The notes under the pieces: generated by a model
What the model saw: only the letters and a program-made list of their open reading frames with translations
Databases searched by the model: none
What the model was told of the DNA's origin: nothing
Shown here: in pieces, positions 1 through 8,482 of the stretch
Layout: each line of letters starts with the position of its first letter
How positions within the stretch are numbered: the first letter of the stretch is position 1
Assembly: GCA_958430865.1 (NCBI GenBank)
Contig: CAUDNR010004472.1
Location: 2,592-14,650 of the forward strand
DNA from: Entrophospora sp. SA101
Taxonomy: Eukaryota; Glomeromycota; Glomeromycetes; Entrophosporales; Entrophosporaceae
DNA length: 12,059 nt
Direction: 5' to 3'
Position numbers and translations under genes: made by a program

Positions 1-316
1 AATAATAAATATTTAGTTATATACTCTTTTCTTTAGTTTAATAATCTATATTTAAATTTAAAGTTAGCTATTTTTTTGTTAAAATTATATAATCTTTAGA
101 TAATATCATATATAAAAAAGTGAAAAGAAAAAGAAAAAAAACACGTAAATAATTCACATATAATATAACGAGCGAAATTAGAGATAATTTAATTAATTAA
201 TTTTTTAAAATAATATCGTTTATTGCTACAATTATATAACTCACGTACATAATTTCACACATACATAGTATATATACACGGCATATTGATAATTTAAGAA
301 AACCAGATAAAAAATA
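1..316 (+). other. 5' flank / putative promoter and leader of the chitin synthase gene
   Basis: This is A+T-rich non-coding sequence directly upstream of the first ATG. There is an in-frame TAA at 308-310, three codons before the ATG at 317, so the reading frame cannot extend further 5' without an upstream intron. Homopurine stretches (about 118-141) and TATATA-like strings occur, but in DNA of this composition they are not evidence of a specific promoter element. I see no other gene here. Confidence 0.5.
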
Positions 317-830
317 ATGACAGATAGAAATTCAGGTTCATTTCAAAATAAAGACACTTCAAACAACAATAAAAGAATATCGTCAATAATAACTACTAAT
401 ATTCAAAATCAATATTCAAATCAAAATCAGAATGTATATAAAAATCAAAATCAAAATCCAAATCCAAATCCAAATTTAAAAAAATCAGTATCTGCTTCAT
501 CTTCATCTTCATCAAATACATCATCAACATTATATAATAATAGATCGCTATCACCATCATCATCATTAACTGTATCACCACTACGTAGTATAAATAATTA
601 CAGTGATCCTTTTGATGATTCTACTACTTCAAAATCTTTAATTGCAAACGATTATCGCAACAACAATAATAATAATTCAGAGAATGGGTTGAATAATAAT
701 AACAATAATAAAATTAATTTGACAGCATCAAAGGATCCAAGCCAGAATCAAAAATATCAAAGTTTTTCACAAGATTCGGAAAATTCAAATTTTAAAAAAT
801 CAAAAAGAATTTCTTCAATTTTACCATATT

Positions 831-861
<31 letters not shown>

Positions 862-1062
862 CAGAATAATAAAAGAAGAAGAAACGGGCGATTTGGAAAA
901 TCATGATCATCCTACAGATTTCTTTAATGATGCCTATAGAGTAACCAGTGAAGTTGATGGTAATAGTAAAAGTAAAAGCAAAAGCAAAAACAAACGTAAT
1001 ACTATTGTTTCTACCGCATTAACAACTGGTAAGCATTGCATAAAAATATAGATTTATTAATA

Positions 1063-1094
<32 letters not shown>

Positions 1095-2807
1095 CAAGTG
1101 TATACATTTATTTAGATAATCTGATCGATTTTATTTCTATTCCTTTCCTATGTTTTTTCTTGTTCTTCTTCTGTTCTTTTTAATATATTCAAGAATGATC
1201 AAAAACTCTTTCAACTAATAATATCTTTCCTTTATTATAAAGGAATCAAATCTGAAAATTTAGAGATGGAGGTTCTCAACAAAAATCATAAAGAGGATGA
1301 CGAAAATGCCAACAGCGGAAATAATAATAAACTTAATAAAATTCCATCTATCTCAAAGAACTATAGACCTCGTCCAAATGATAGCACAAATAATAACAGT
1401 TTACAAGTACCAAAAATAAGAACAACTCTTGTACTAAATAATGATATTGATTATCATAACAACCATAACGACGTCAACAACAATAATTATGGTAATAATA
1501 ATAATGGTCAAGACATACCGAAATCTGAATCAGGACCTCGTAGACAAAAATCTCTTATAAGACCTGAGCGTGCAAGGAGAAATCAACGTAGAATAAGTAG
1601 AGGTGTGACAAATTTTGCTGTCGATGATTCCACTGAGAGATGGAGTATCCTTCCTCCAAATGCTCTTAATATTACTGCTAATGGCAGTGTCGGGGCTGGT
1701 GGTAATGGCGACGGTGGCGATGAGAGACGTTTGAGTCGACCACTTAATAGAAGACTTTCAACGAGAGAACCACCTAAAAAAAGAAAGTGGTATAAATGTC
1801 AATGCTTTTCCACTTGGTTAATATATACCAACTGTGTCACTTGTTGTATTCCTCCTTCTCTATTATCTTGTTTTGGTATGCATGATAAATTGGTTCAAAG
1901 AGCTTGGAGAGAAAAAATGGCTTTGGTATCTATAATATTGATTCTTTGTGCCGCCGTGGGTTTCTTGACTTTTGGTTTCACTCAAGCTTTATGTGGCATA
2001 CCTCCACCAAGAGTTCGTGTAGGCGGTGTCAGTCTGCAACAAGCTGTCATACTAGGTAGTATCTATGATCTAACCGACTATCCACATCCTGTTGAATTAC
2101 CTGATATCACTGAGAAAAAGGGCGGGAATTTATTGAATGGTTTGGCCGGTGGAAAGGATATATCATTTTTATTTCAAACTCTAAATAACGAATGTAAAAA
2201 TATTCTAATACCCAAAAATGGAAAACTTCAAAACTATTTCCCTTGTAATGCAACTGATGCAATTGATGATTTTTCGGATCTTAAGCCTACTGATAATCCT
2301 ATTAATTTTGGGTGTCATGATGTCGACGTTTCAAAATCTGATATTAATGCTTTAATTTATGTCGGTGACGTATTTTTCGATTGGGATGATGTACAAAGAG
2401 GTGATCGCAATTTTGTTGTTCATAATGGTAATGTGCTCGATTTGGGAAAACTTAAATATTTGGTTCCAAACATTGAGATGATTCCGTTACTAAAGCAAAT
2501 CAGTGTGACCGAAATTGACAATTATCGAGGTCGTGATCTAACTTATTACATGCAGCAAAATGTGGATCGCATCCAATTAGCAAAATGTTTAGAGGAGACA
2601 ATCAGAGTTGGTGTTGTAGATTTTAATTCAATAGGGTGTATGATCACTGATGTTGTAACTTATGTTTCGTTGATGGTAATCGTTGGTGTGGTATTGGTCA
2701 GATTTTCTTTGGCCGTATTGTTTGGTTGGATATTAAGTTGGAGATTGGGCAGTTTTCGTGAGGAAACCGCAGAGTATTTAGTTCATTATGTTAGAATCTC
2801 GTATTAG
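317..2807 (+). CDS. Class IV (Chs3-type) chitin synthase, N-terminal part only, two exons, catalytic domain missing
   Basis: Full-length members are membrane enzymes that polymerise UDP-GlcNAc into cell-wall chitin. Exon 1 is 317-1028; the first hit is ATG with TAA three codons upstream. Exon 2 starts at 1243. The split Gly codon (G/GA) joins the exons in frame. The product is about 747 residues to a donor at 2774, or 758 if read through to the stop ending at 2807. Residues 1-350 are low complexity (Asn, Gln, Ser, SK runs), ending in KSLIRPERARRN, typical of this family. A Cys-rich hydrophobic stretch (about 423-447) is followed by GMHDKLVQRAWREKMAL and a membrane segment (about 464-488). The luminal cytochrome-b5-like region begins VRVGGVSLQQAV (about 495). 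A second membrane segment (about 708-738) ends in FGWILSWRLGSFREETA, the hallmark just before the GT2 domain. No catalytic motif (EDR, QRRRW type) was found in the next 7 kb. Family assignment is strong; whether a functional product is made is doubtful. Confidence 0.88.
833..859 (+). repeat. (AAT)9 trinucleotide run coding for poly-Asn
   Basis: Nine consecutive AAT codons give Asn173-181 of the chitin synthase N-terminus. The use of a single codon, where other Asn runs in the same exon mix AAT and AAC, suggests recent slippage. It is likely to be polymorphic in length, always in steps of one residue. Confidence 0.85.
1029..1242 (+). other. Intron 1 of the chitin synthase gene (214 nt)
   Basis: The donor is G|GTAAGC at 1029 and the acceptor is TTATTATAAAG|GA ending at 1242. 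Splicing joins phase 1 to phase 1, creating a Gly codon and removing in-frame stops. The 3' half is pyrimidine-rich (about 1128-1175), with a CTAATA branch-point-like string near 1215. It is longer than the HIRA introns in this window, partly because of a dinucleotide repeat. Confidence 0.85.
1063..1094 (+). repeat. Compound (TG)n(TA)n microsatellite inside intron 1
   Basis: About ten TG units are followed by about six TA units. The repeat is purely intronic, so length change should not alter the protein. It would make a usable polymorphic marker. Confidence 0.95.
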
Positions 2808-3743
2808 TATTTTTTTTTTTTGTTTATATACATTGTGTTGCGAACGAAATGGTAAAATTAATGGTAATAATAAAGCTATATTTGTAGATATTAACAGGCC
2901 ACAATATTTACACACTGACAACAAACAGCATCATGTTCAATCGGGAAATTTGTACCTCAATTTTAAACACGCCGAATTGCATACATGTTGGCCAAAATGG
3001 CGCGTGGGAGAGACACATTGTCACACCGAATAAATAATTTGTTATATAACGCGTTTTTTAAGGATTTAAATTATCTATCTGTTAAAATTAATTCTTGATC
3101 ATAATCATCTGGGCGACCTCCAGCAAAAATCACCAGGGCTTCGATCAAAAAAATTTTTTTTATACAATAATGTTTAATGTTAATCTATAACATAATTGGT
3201 AATATGCCCCCGAGATATCTTTATTTCCGTAAATCTAAAAATAGAATGGTTAATTTCGACTGATTAAAATTTATTGTTTCTATATATAATACTAAATAAA
3301 TGATCAGTTGGCCTAAAATAGTAATAGTAACAAAAATTTTCAAGTTTGATTTTCCTTTTTTCGTACGACAAAGTTTGATCTCAAAATAAAATATATTTTG
3401 CCTCGGAGGTAGTCTTTAGTCCCACCATGGTATTTCCGATGTATTTTCCAACTTATCATTCATTATACAAGTATGCTTGACATTTAAACCGGTAAGCCTT
3501 GGAGGATTGGCTAATTTAATTTTCATATAGATTTCATTTCACGCACAATAAATTCCAAAAGCATCAAGTGAGTGATCTTACATTTCAGCTTCTTTGTTTT
3601 TTGATAATAATTTATTTACTAATAAATGCGTAGGGGATTACTTTTTTTTAATACTGGCAATATTTTAATGTTTTATGTATGATTTTATAAAGTTTATAAT
3701 ATAAAGTTCAAGTGTACTAAAAATGGCCAAGTAATACCATATA
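2808..3743. other. Gene-poor stretch after the truncated chitin synthase
   Basis: I see no supported gene here. A plus-strand open frame at 2788-3033 (81 codons) has no family resemblance, and its N-terminal part runs through a T-tract. Two relatively G+C-rich islands stand out in the A+T-rich background, at about 3108-3150 and 3400-3435; they look like pieces of dispersed repeats, but I cannot name them. The first contains the CCAG/CTGG motif several times. No chitin synthase catalytic exon was recognised in any frame. Confidence 0.45.
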
Positions 3744-4081
3744 GGGGTTCTTTTCGTAATACAAATTCTTATTCGAATTCATTTTATTCGTTTTATCCAA
3801 ATTATTAGTTTATTCATTTTATAAAATATAGGTCTTATTTCTTTAAAAAGATAATATAAACAATAATTATATTTATAATCTATATTACTACTATAATTGC
3901 TAATACTATGACTTAAGGAAAATGTCAGTTACTACTATTTATTATTATCACTATATTCAAGGACCAAGGAAAAATAGATTGATAAAGAATAAAATTTTTT
4001 AATTGGATTGGATTATTCGAATTATTATTATTATTATCGTTCATTTTATTCGAATTGCTAGTTTTATTCGAATAGAAGCCC
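3744..4081. mobile_element. Candidate MITE (about 340 bp) with terminal inverted repeats and TA duplication
   Basis: The left end GGGGTTCTTTTCG (3744-3756) is matched 11/13 by the reverse complement of the right end CGAATAGAAGCCC (4069-4081). A TA dinucleotide flanks each side (3742-3743 and 4082-4083), as expected for Tc1/mariner-type insertion, and the inverted match continues outward a little (ATAGGG). The interior is A+T-rich and non-coding, and has several ATTCGAAT palindromes or TTATTCG strings near both ends, as in sub-terminal repeats. A TA duplication is weak evidence in A+T-rich DNA, so the element type is inference. Confidence 0.45.
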
Positions 4082-4083
4082 TA

Positions 4084-4927
4084 TTACTATCCCACTAGTA
4101 TTAGAATAGGACATCATTTATTCAATAAAGTTAAAATATAGTTGGCAAGTATGATCTTGGTAATAAAAATAGTAATATGACGCTAGAATAAGAATGATTA
4201 TTTATGTTGTAAATGCATTATTAATATTTTTGAAAAGTCAAGCAAGGTTTCAAAATTTATAGCAATTTTTTTTTGGTTAGTGTAAGTTTATTCTGAAATG
4301 AATATATGTGTCTTTTCGACTTTTAAATTTTGTAAAAAATGGTTGGTCCAAACCTGTTAATATTGAAGAGATTTATGGAAGCAATTTTTCGTGCATGTCC
4401 GATTTTTTTTGAAGCAATTTGAAAATTTTACAAATAATACGTATTAAAAAGTACAATGATTATTTTTAATGAAAAAGTAGCCAAAATTATATGATAACAG
4501 AGAATCGGAGGATCTTAGATTATAACATATGAAATTTTTGAAGCATGTTATTATGTAGGCTTTAGAGCAATTATTAAAGAAATTTACACATTAAATTGTT
4601 TTTTTCAAAATAATCAAATTCCTTTTATTTCCAATTGACAAAATTCTAGAAAATCTGGAAGTATGAAAGTTTATATATATAATCTCCAGAACTTTCATTA
4701 CACACCGGTATAATTTTTTGTATGATTATTATGTATATTTTTGTGTCAGGCTTATTATTAAAAATTTCCGTGTTAAAATTTCAGAGGCAAAAATTTTGCA
4801 AAGTTTTAAAAAAAAGATATGAATTAGCTTTATAGAAAATTGGCAATAGCATATCACATCTATTTTTTTATTTGTTTATCTTGCATAATTGTCAAGATAT
4901 GAAATTTTTTGTACGGGCCCTTTTTTT
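4084..4927. other. Non-coding A+T-rich stretch
   Basis: I see no gene or RNA here. There is a 20-bp string at 4381-4400 that recurs diverged at 6135-6154, and a short imperfect inverted pair around ATGAAAGTT (4664-4672) and AACTTTCAT (4690-4698). Nothing else rises above the composition of the region. Confidence 0.4.
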
Positions 4928-6119
4928 TTAGAAACACTGTACTACATTGACATTGATGTCATTATAAGTCTCTGGAACACCATAAATGTTATTTGATTGA
5001 AAATAAATATCACTACCACCACCAAAAGCGGGTAAATAAGAAAAATAACAAAAAATTGCACAAGAATTATCAACAACTCTGCAGTATTGATATTATTTCT
5101 ATCATTTATATTAAATATAAAACTTTCACTTGTTGCTTTAAAATTTCCTGTTTCATTCCAATCAAGTGGATTGTAACCACCAATTATTTGATTTGAATTT
5201 TGTATTTTACTAACTACAAGAGTTTTGTTGATATTATCACGTTTTTGATGAAATATTGTATGATCTAAACCATCTCTACTACTATGATATAAAAGTTTAA
5301 ATTTATATTTAACTTCCCTGAACAAAGTATATGGTGTACTTTTTCTATCAATCCAATTTGCAAAAAGCAAAGTAAGCTGTTCATTAATTGTTGTTGATTC
5401 AAATTTTGGATTTCTTGATGGCAATAAGTTTAATGCTTGTTGACTATTAGGAACTGAATAATATAATATGTTGTTCCAGAAAAAGTTTCTGATAGGGCAT
5501 AATTTTATTCATTAGAAATAACCTGAAATCTTATTAAAGAAATAAGCTCCTTTATTGTGTTACTTAAATCAATAAAATTTTGTGATTTATTGATTTCTGG
5601 GATGTCTTGATAATCCCCATTTAAGAACATCTTCCTAAATAACTATTTCATCAACAAAGACATCATCAAGAAAATAAATCTTACATAAACCTACGTAGGG
5701 TTCAGAATTGGCCAGCATTATGTCGATATTTTGGTAATTCTGTTAACATTTCCGCACAATGCTGGTCAGTTTTAAACCCTGCGTAGGTTTACACGAGATT
5801 TATTTTCCTGATGATCATCTCTTTTGAGAATTTCCAGTAGAATTGGTTTTTCCAATGACTCAAATTCATTTGACTGAAATAATTTTTTACTATAATCATA
5901 AAATTTTTTTAGATAGATATTTTTCAATTCCTTAAATTTTTCATTAGAATAAATCAATTGTAGAATTTCAGCTGGGGTTTTTTTTATATAGTCATCATGT
6001 TTTTTAACAAAGTAATTCATTGTATATTTATAAAATGAAAAGAATGAGCGAATTATATTTGAACTCTTTGATGGTAATTTAAATCGTCGTGAAAATAATG
6101 TTGAAAAATGTCTAATAAT
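4928..6119 (-). pseudogene. BACK-TLDc protein pseudogene (BTB-BACK-TLDc family), broken in several places
   Basis: Read on the minus strand, 6119-5820 encodes a BACK-like helical region (MNYFVKKHDDYI at 6020, then FESLEKPILLEILKRDD). A hairpin element then interrupts it. The BACK region resumes as VDEIVI-stop-EDVLKWGLSRHP; the stop (TAG, 5635-5637) sits where the family has Trp. One extra C in the CCC at 5599-5601 shifts the frame into PEINKSQNFIDLSNTIKE, and another stop/shift lies at 5500-5512 (TAA 5505-5507). The next frame carries NLLPSRNPKFES and the TLDc domain (WIDRKSTPYT, KFKLLYHSSRDG, KIQNSNQIIGGYNPLDW). A missing base near 5079-5080 shifts the frame again before PAFGGGSDIYFQ, and the stop is at 4928-4930. 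A BTB domain was not seen upstream. The family is expanded in arbuscular mycorrhizal fungi and has no settled function there. Confidence 0.85.
5662..5815. mobile_element. Hairpin MITE (about 150 bp) with 64-bp inverted arms, inside the BACK-TLDc pseudogene
   Basis: Arm 5662-5725 pairs with 5752-5815 at 51 of 64 positions, leaving a 26-nt loop that contains GTTAAC. By my alignment, 12 of the 13 mismatches are transitions. It encodes nothing and needs transposase in trans. It separates KRDD from VFVDEIVI of the host BACK domain. ATCATC lies at both junctions (5662-5667 and 5814-5819), a candidate 6-bp target duplication. With one ATCATC copy kept and the rest removed, the host frame runs on across the junction. 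The arms also match through this hexamer, so the exact ends are ambiguous. Confidence 0.8.
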
Positions 6120-6122
6120 TTA

Positions 6123-7002
6123 TTTTTCATTTATGCAATTTTCCGTGCGCGTCCTTTTTTTAATTGATTTTTTCCAGTTATTCTGGCCAGGTACATCAGA
6201 TCTTGATGTGTTAAAAATATTTTGTATTTTGAATGTCTATAAATTGCATGCAAAATAAAAATATTATATTTCCTGACTTATCGTTGATACAAATTCATCA
6301 AACTGATAATATCGAATTGGGGTAATGGCGAGGATAATTGTTTTCTCATTAATAAAGTAAGACCTGACAGGAATATACTAAATTATCGTTTCTTTTAAAG
6401 AATTATCAGGTAAAAATTTGATCTCAATGGCTGTTCAAATTTGCTTCTTGTTTGTTTCATATATGTGTGTTTTTATATCATACCTACGTAAAAGTACAAA
6501 GTATAATGAGATACAACAACTTCAAATGATTAATTGTTTTTACATTTTTCTAGATAGAAATACGATAGAACCAATATTAATATGTACAGTGATGATATTA
6601 TGCGTGAATTTTAAATTCACGTGCACAAACTCACAACAATGACCACAGATTAATTGTTGTTGTTGTTGTTGTTATTATATATTATTTTTAGCAATTTTCG
6701 TCATTAGTTATTAATAAACCCAAAAGATTACCATAAATATAAAAACAATATAGAAATCGAATTGGAGCTAAATTTATCGAGTTAGTTTTAAAACTTTGAC
6801 TCGATATTTATCTATTTCTTAGAAATCATCAAAATAAAATAAGCCATGAATATGTAATCGATAGAGAAAGGTATTCATCACCTGAAAGATTTTATATCAC
6901 AGATTAATTATTTATATGTTTTCAAAAAACATCATTGACGAAGAAATCATTGTTGATATAAGTTTAACAAAAAAATTTGATGTTATACTTATAGAACTTT
7001 GA
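6123..7002. other. Non-coding stretch, no supported gene
   Basis: A plus-strand open frame at 6418-6642 (74 codons, hydrophobic, no family resemblance) looks like chance in A+T-rich sequence. A short palindrome CGTGAATTT-T-AAATTCACG lies at about 6603-6621, and an ATCGAGT/ACTCGAT inverted pair lies near 6776-6806. No gene or RNA is supported. Confidence 0.4.
6654..6673 (+). repeat. (TTG)n microsatellite
   Basis: Six or so TTG/GTT units follow the end of a non-coding stretch. The run is simple sequence, with no coding frame attributed to it. Confidence 0.9.
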
Positions 7003-7270
7003 ACCTTCACATCACAGTATCCTAATAATGGTAATAATAATAATACAGAAAATGTGGATATTATACATAGCCAGCTCCGTCAATCCGAAAGCATTCGCGC
7101 TGCCACTTTTCTTTGGTAAATTTACATAGATTTTGTGTTTAGGATTAACGAACTTCAGATTAACGGGCGACTATGTAAATAATAGCAATGAAAACACTTA
7201 TAATAATGATAATGAAGATGGAGGGAGCAAGAGCATAAAAGTAAATAAAGATATAATATTGATGATAATG
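7003..7270 (+). other. Coding-like remnant, unknown product
   Basis: Two open stretches have amino-acid composition unlike the surrounding A+T-rich noise. The first (7003-7116) reads TFTSQYPNN, an Asn run, then ENVDIIHSQLRQSESIRAAT. The second (7145-7270) reads LTNFRLTGDYVNNSNENTYN and ends with DGGSKSIKVNKDI before TAA. A GGTAAAT donor and TTTAG acceptor lie between them, but the gap would be only 27 nt, too short for an ordinary spliceosomal intron, so a decayed gene is more likely than a working one. I do not recognise the family. Confidence 0.25.
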
Positions 7271-7385
7271 TAATAAAAATAATCCTAAACCTGAAATAAA
7301 CCGTTTAGCGAGAAGAACAAATCATTTCCATTTGTTTTAATCAACGTAGCAACGAAAACGAAAACCCAGGATTCATACAAATAAA

Positions 7386-7512
7386 GCTTTAGAAGAAGCT
7401 TTATCACCAGTTTTTGATACACGGCAAAACACTGAATTATTTATGAATTAGAGATTTATCAAAGTTTATTTTATTACCATTACTTCTTCTACACATGAAA
7501 CCAAAAAATTAT
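7386..7512 (+). pseudogene. Unknown coding fragment, copy 1 of a diverged duplicate
   Basis: The frame ALEEALSPVFDTRQNTELF ends in a TAG. Shifting frame restores DLSKFILL, and shifting again gives THETKKLSDPLLSSLD. The same order of motifs occurs in the copy at 8848, which shows that this was protein-coding sequence. At least two frameshifts and a stop make it non-functional. Weaker similarity continues to about 7620 (AAATATTATTATT followed by GGTTTTATTG). The family is not recognised. Confidence 0.5.
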
Positions 7513-7726
7513 CTGACCCTTTACTTTCCAGCTTGGATTGAATTAATGCAGACAACAACCAGGAAAATTCCTTTTGGATAAATATTATTATTTGATCAAT
7601 TTGGTTTTATTGACTTTGCTGTCAGAAATCGAAATTATATCCGAAATCGGAGTCAAATAATTTTTATATATTTGAATATTCGTAATATCCGTAATACTTT
7701 CGAATATTTGTAATGCTTCGATAAAA

Positions 7727-8084
7727 ATGTCTTCAGTAAATGATGGTATTATTTTAATTAATTATGAAAAAGGAACAATCACAGTTACAAAAGGCAAATT
7801 TATTTATTGATAAGAATCCTATAATAATAAATACCTAGTAAACTCCCATTCCACATTTCGATCGCAATAAGATATAAACAAAAGATATACAAAAAAAAAA
7901 TTTGTGCCTCCAGTTATTAATAAATAACTTGTCTCCTTCAGCAGAAGAAATTAATCCATCATTTATCTGGAGAAAAAATGTCAAAGCTGAAAAAAATTTA
8001 ATAGAGTCATTGGAAAAATTGATAGAATTTGATCTTGATGATGATGAAAGTGGATTTATTGATATAAATAGAGACCCACAATAA
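7727..8084 (+). other. Two small coding-like stretches, unknown
   Basis: A 27-codon frame from ATG 7727 to TGA 7808 reads MSSVNDGIILINYEKGTITV. A second open stretch, 7902-8084, has no ATG and reads NLSPSAEEINPSFIWRKN, then an acidic end with EKLIEFDLDDDESGFID. The charge pattern looks like real protein sequence more than chance A+T-rich frames do. No start, splice or family evidence ties them together. They could be exons of one decayed gene, or unrelated. Confidence 0.22.
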
Positions 8085-8259
8085 AAGTGATTTAAATAGA
8101 ATGATTTATTTTATTAATAAACACTACTTTCATACATTCATACACAAATTTCAAATATATACATTTTTTGTAGGGTATACCTACATCAATCAACTTCTTT
8201 CATTTTACAAATGAGTGCTTCATCAGACTAATTTGAATGTATTGAGACTATATGTGCTG

Positions 8260-8482
8260 CCCAAATTAAAAATCAAGAACCCCGAATTACTTTGCACATC
8301 CCAAATGTAAAATCCCAAAATAAAATAATGCACCAAAGAGGTTGTTAGTAGTTTGGAATTTGGGAATTCTTTGACATACTGCCCCAAATTCACTTTGTAC
8401 ATTTGGGATGACATAACCCCAAATGGTTTGGGAATCATGTACAATTGAGACACTACCATATAATACAAATGTAACTCCCAAA
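8260..8482. repeat. Cluster of CCCAAA / TTTGGG blocks with internal direct and inverted repeats
   Basis: CCCAAA begins at 8260, 8300, 8314, 8383, 8418 and 8477, and its complement TTTGGG begins at 8359, 8402 and 8427: nine blocks in 223 bp, in both orientations. A 20/21-bp segment at 8280-8299 recurs at 8382-8402. Right after it, the first copy continues as CATCCCAAATG and the second as CATTTGGGATG, exact reverse complements sharing the CAT junction. Minus-strand open frames across it (about 8223-8511) overlap one another and match nothing known. It is probably a repeat-derived structure; its nature is unknown. Confidence 0.6.

Noticed and set aside
396..581. 61-codon minus-strand open frame
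   Set aside because: It is antisense to the repetitive N-terminus of the chitin synthase and consists of repeat translation (LDLDLDFDFDF).
2788..3033. 81-codon plus-strand open frame after the chitin synthase
   Set aside because: It overlaps the end of exon 2 in another frame, runs through a T-tract, and shows no motif or family resemblance.
3108..3150. tRNA-like or SINE promoter: GATCGAAGCCC on the minus strand resembles a pol III box B
   Set aside because: No box A is found at the right distance upstream (that stretch is A/T homopolymer), and no cloverleaf can be formed.
6418..6642. 74-codon hydrophobic plus-strand open frame
   Set aside because: Its composition (I, F, Y, L, N) is what A+T-rich noise gives; no signal, motif or neighbour supports it.
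7674..7716. Repeated GAATATT(C/T)GTAAT strings
   Set aside because: Two short copies in A+T-rich sequence; no TIR, no periodic array, and not enough for a repeat family.
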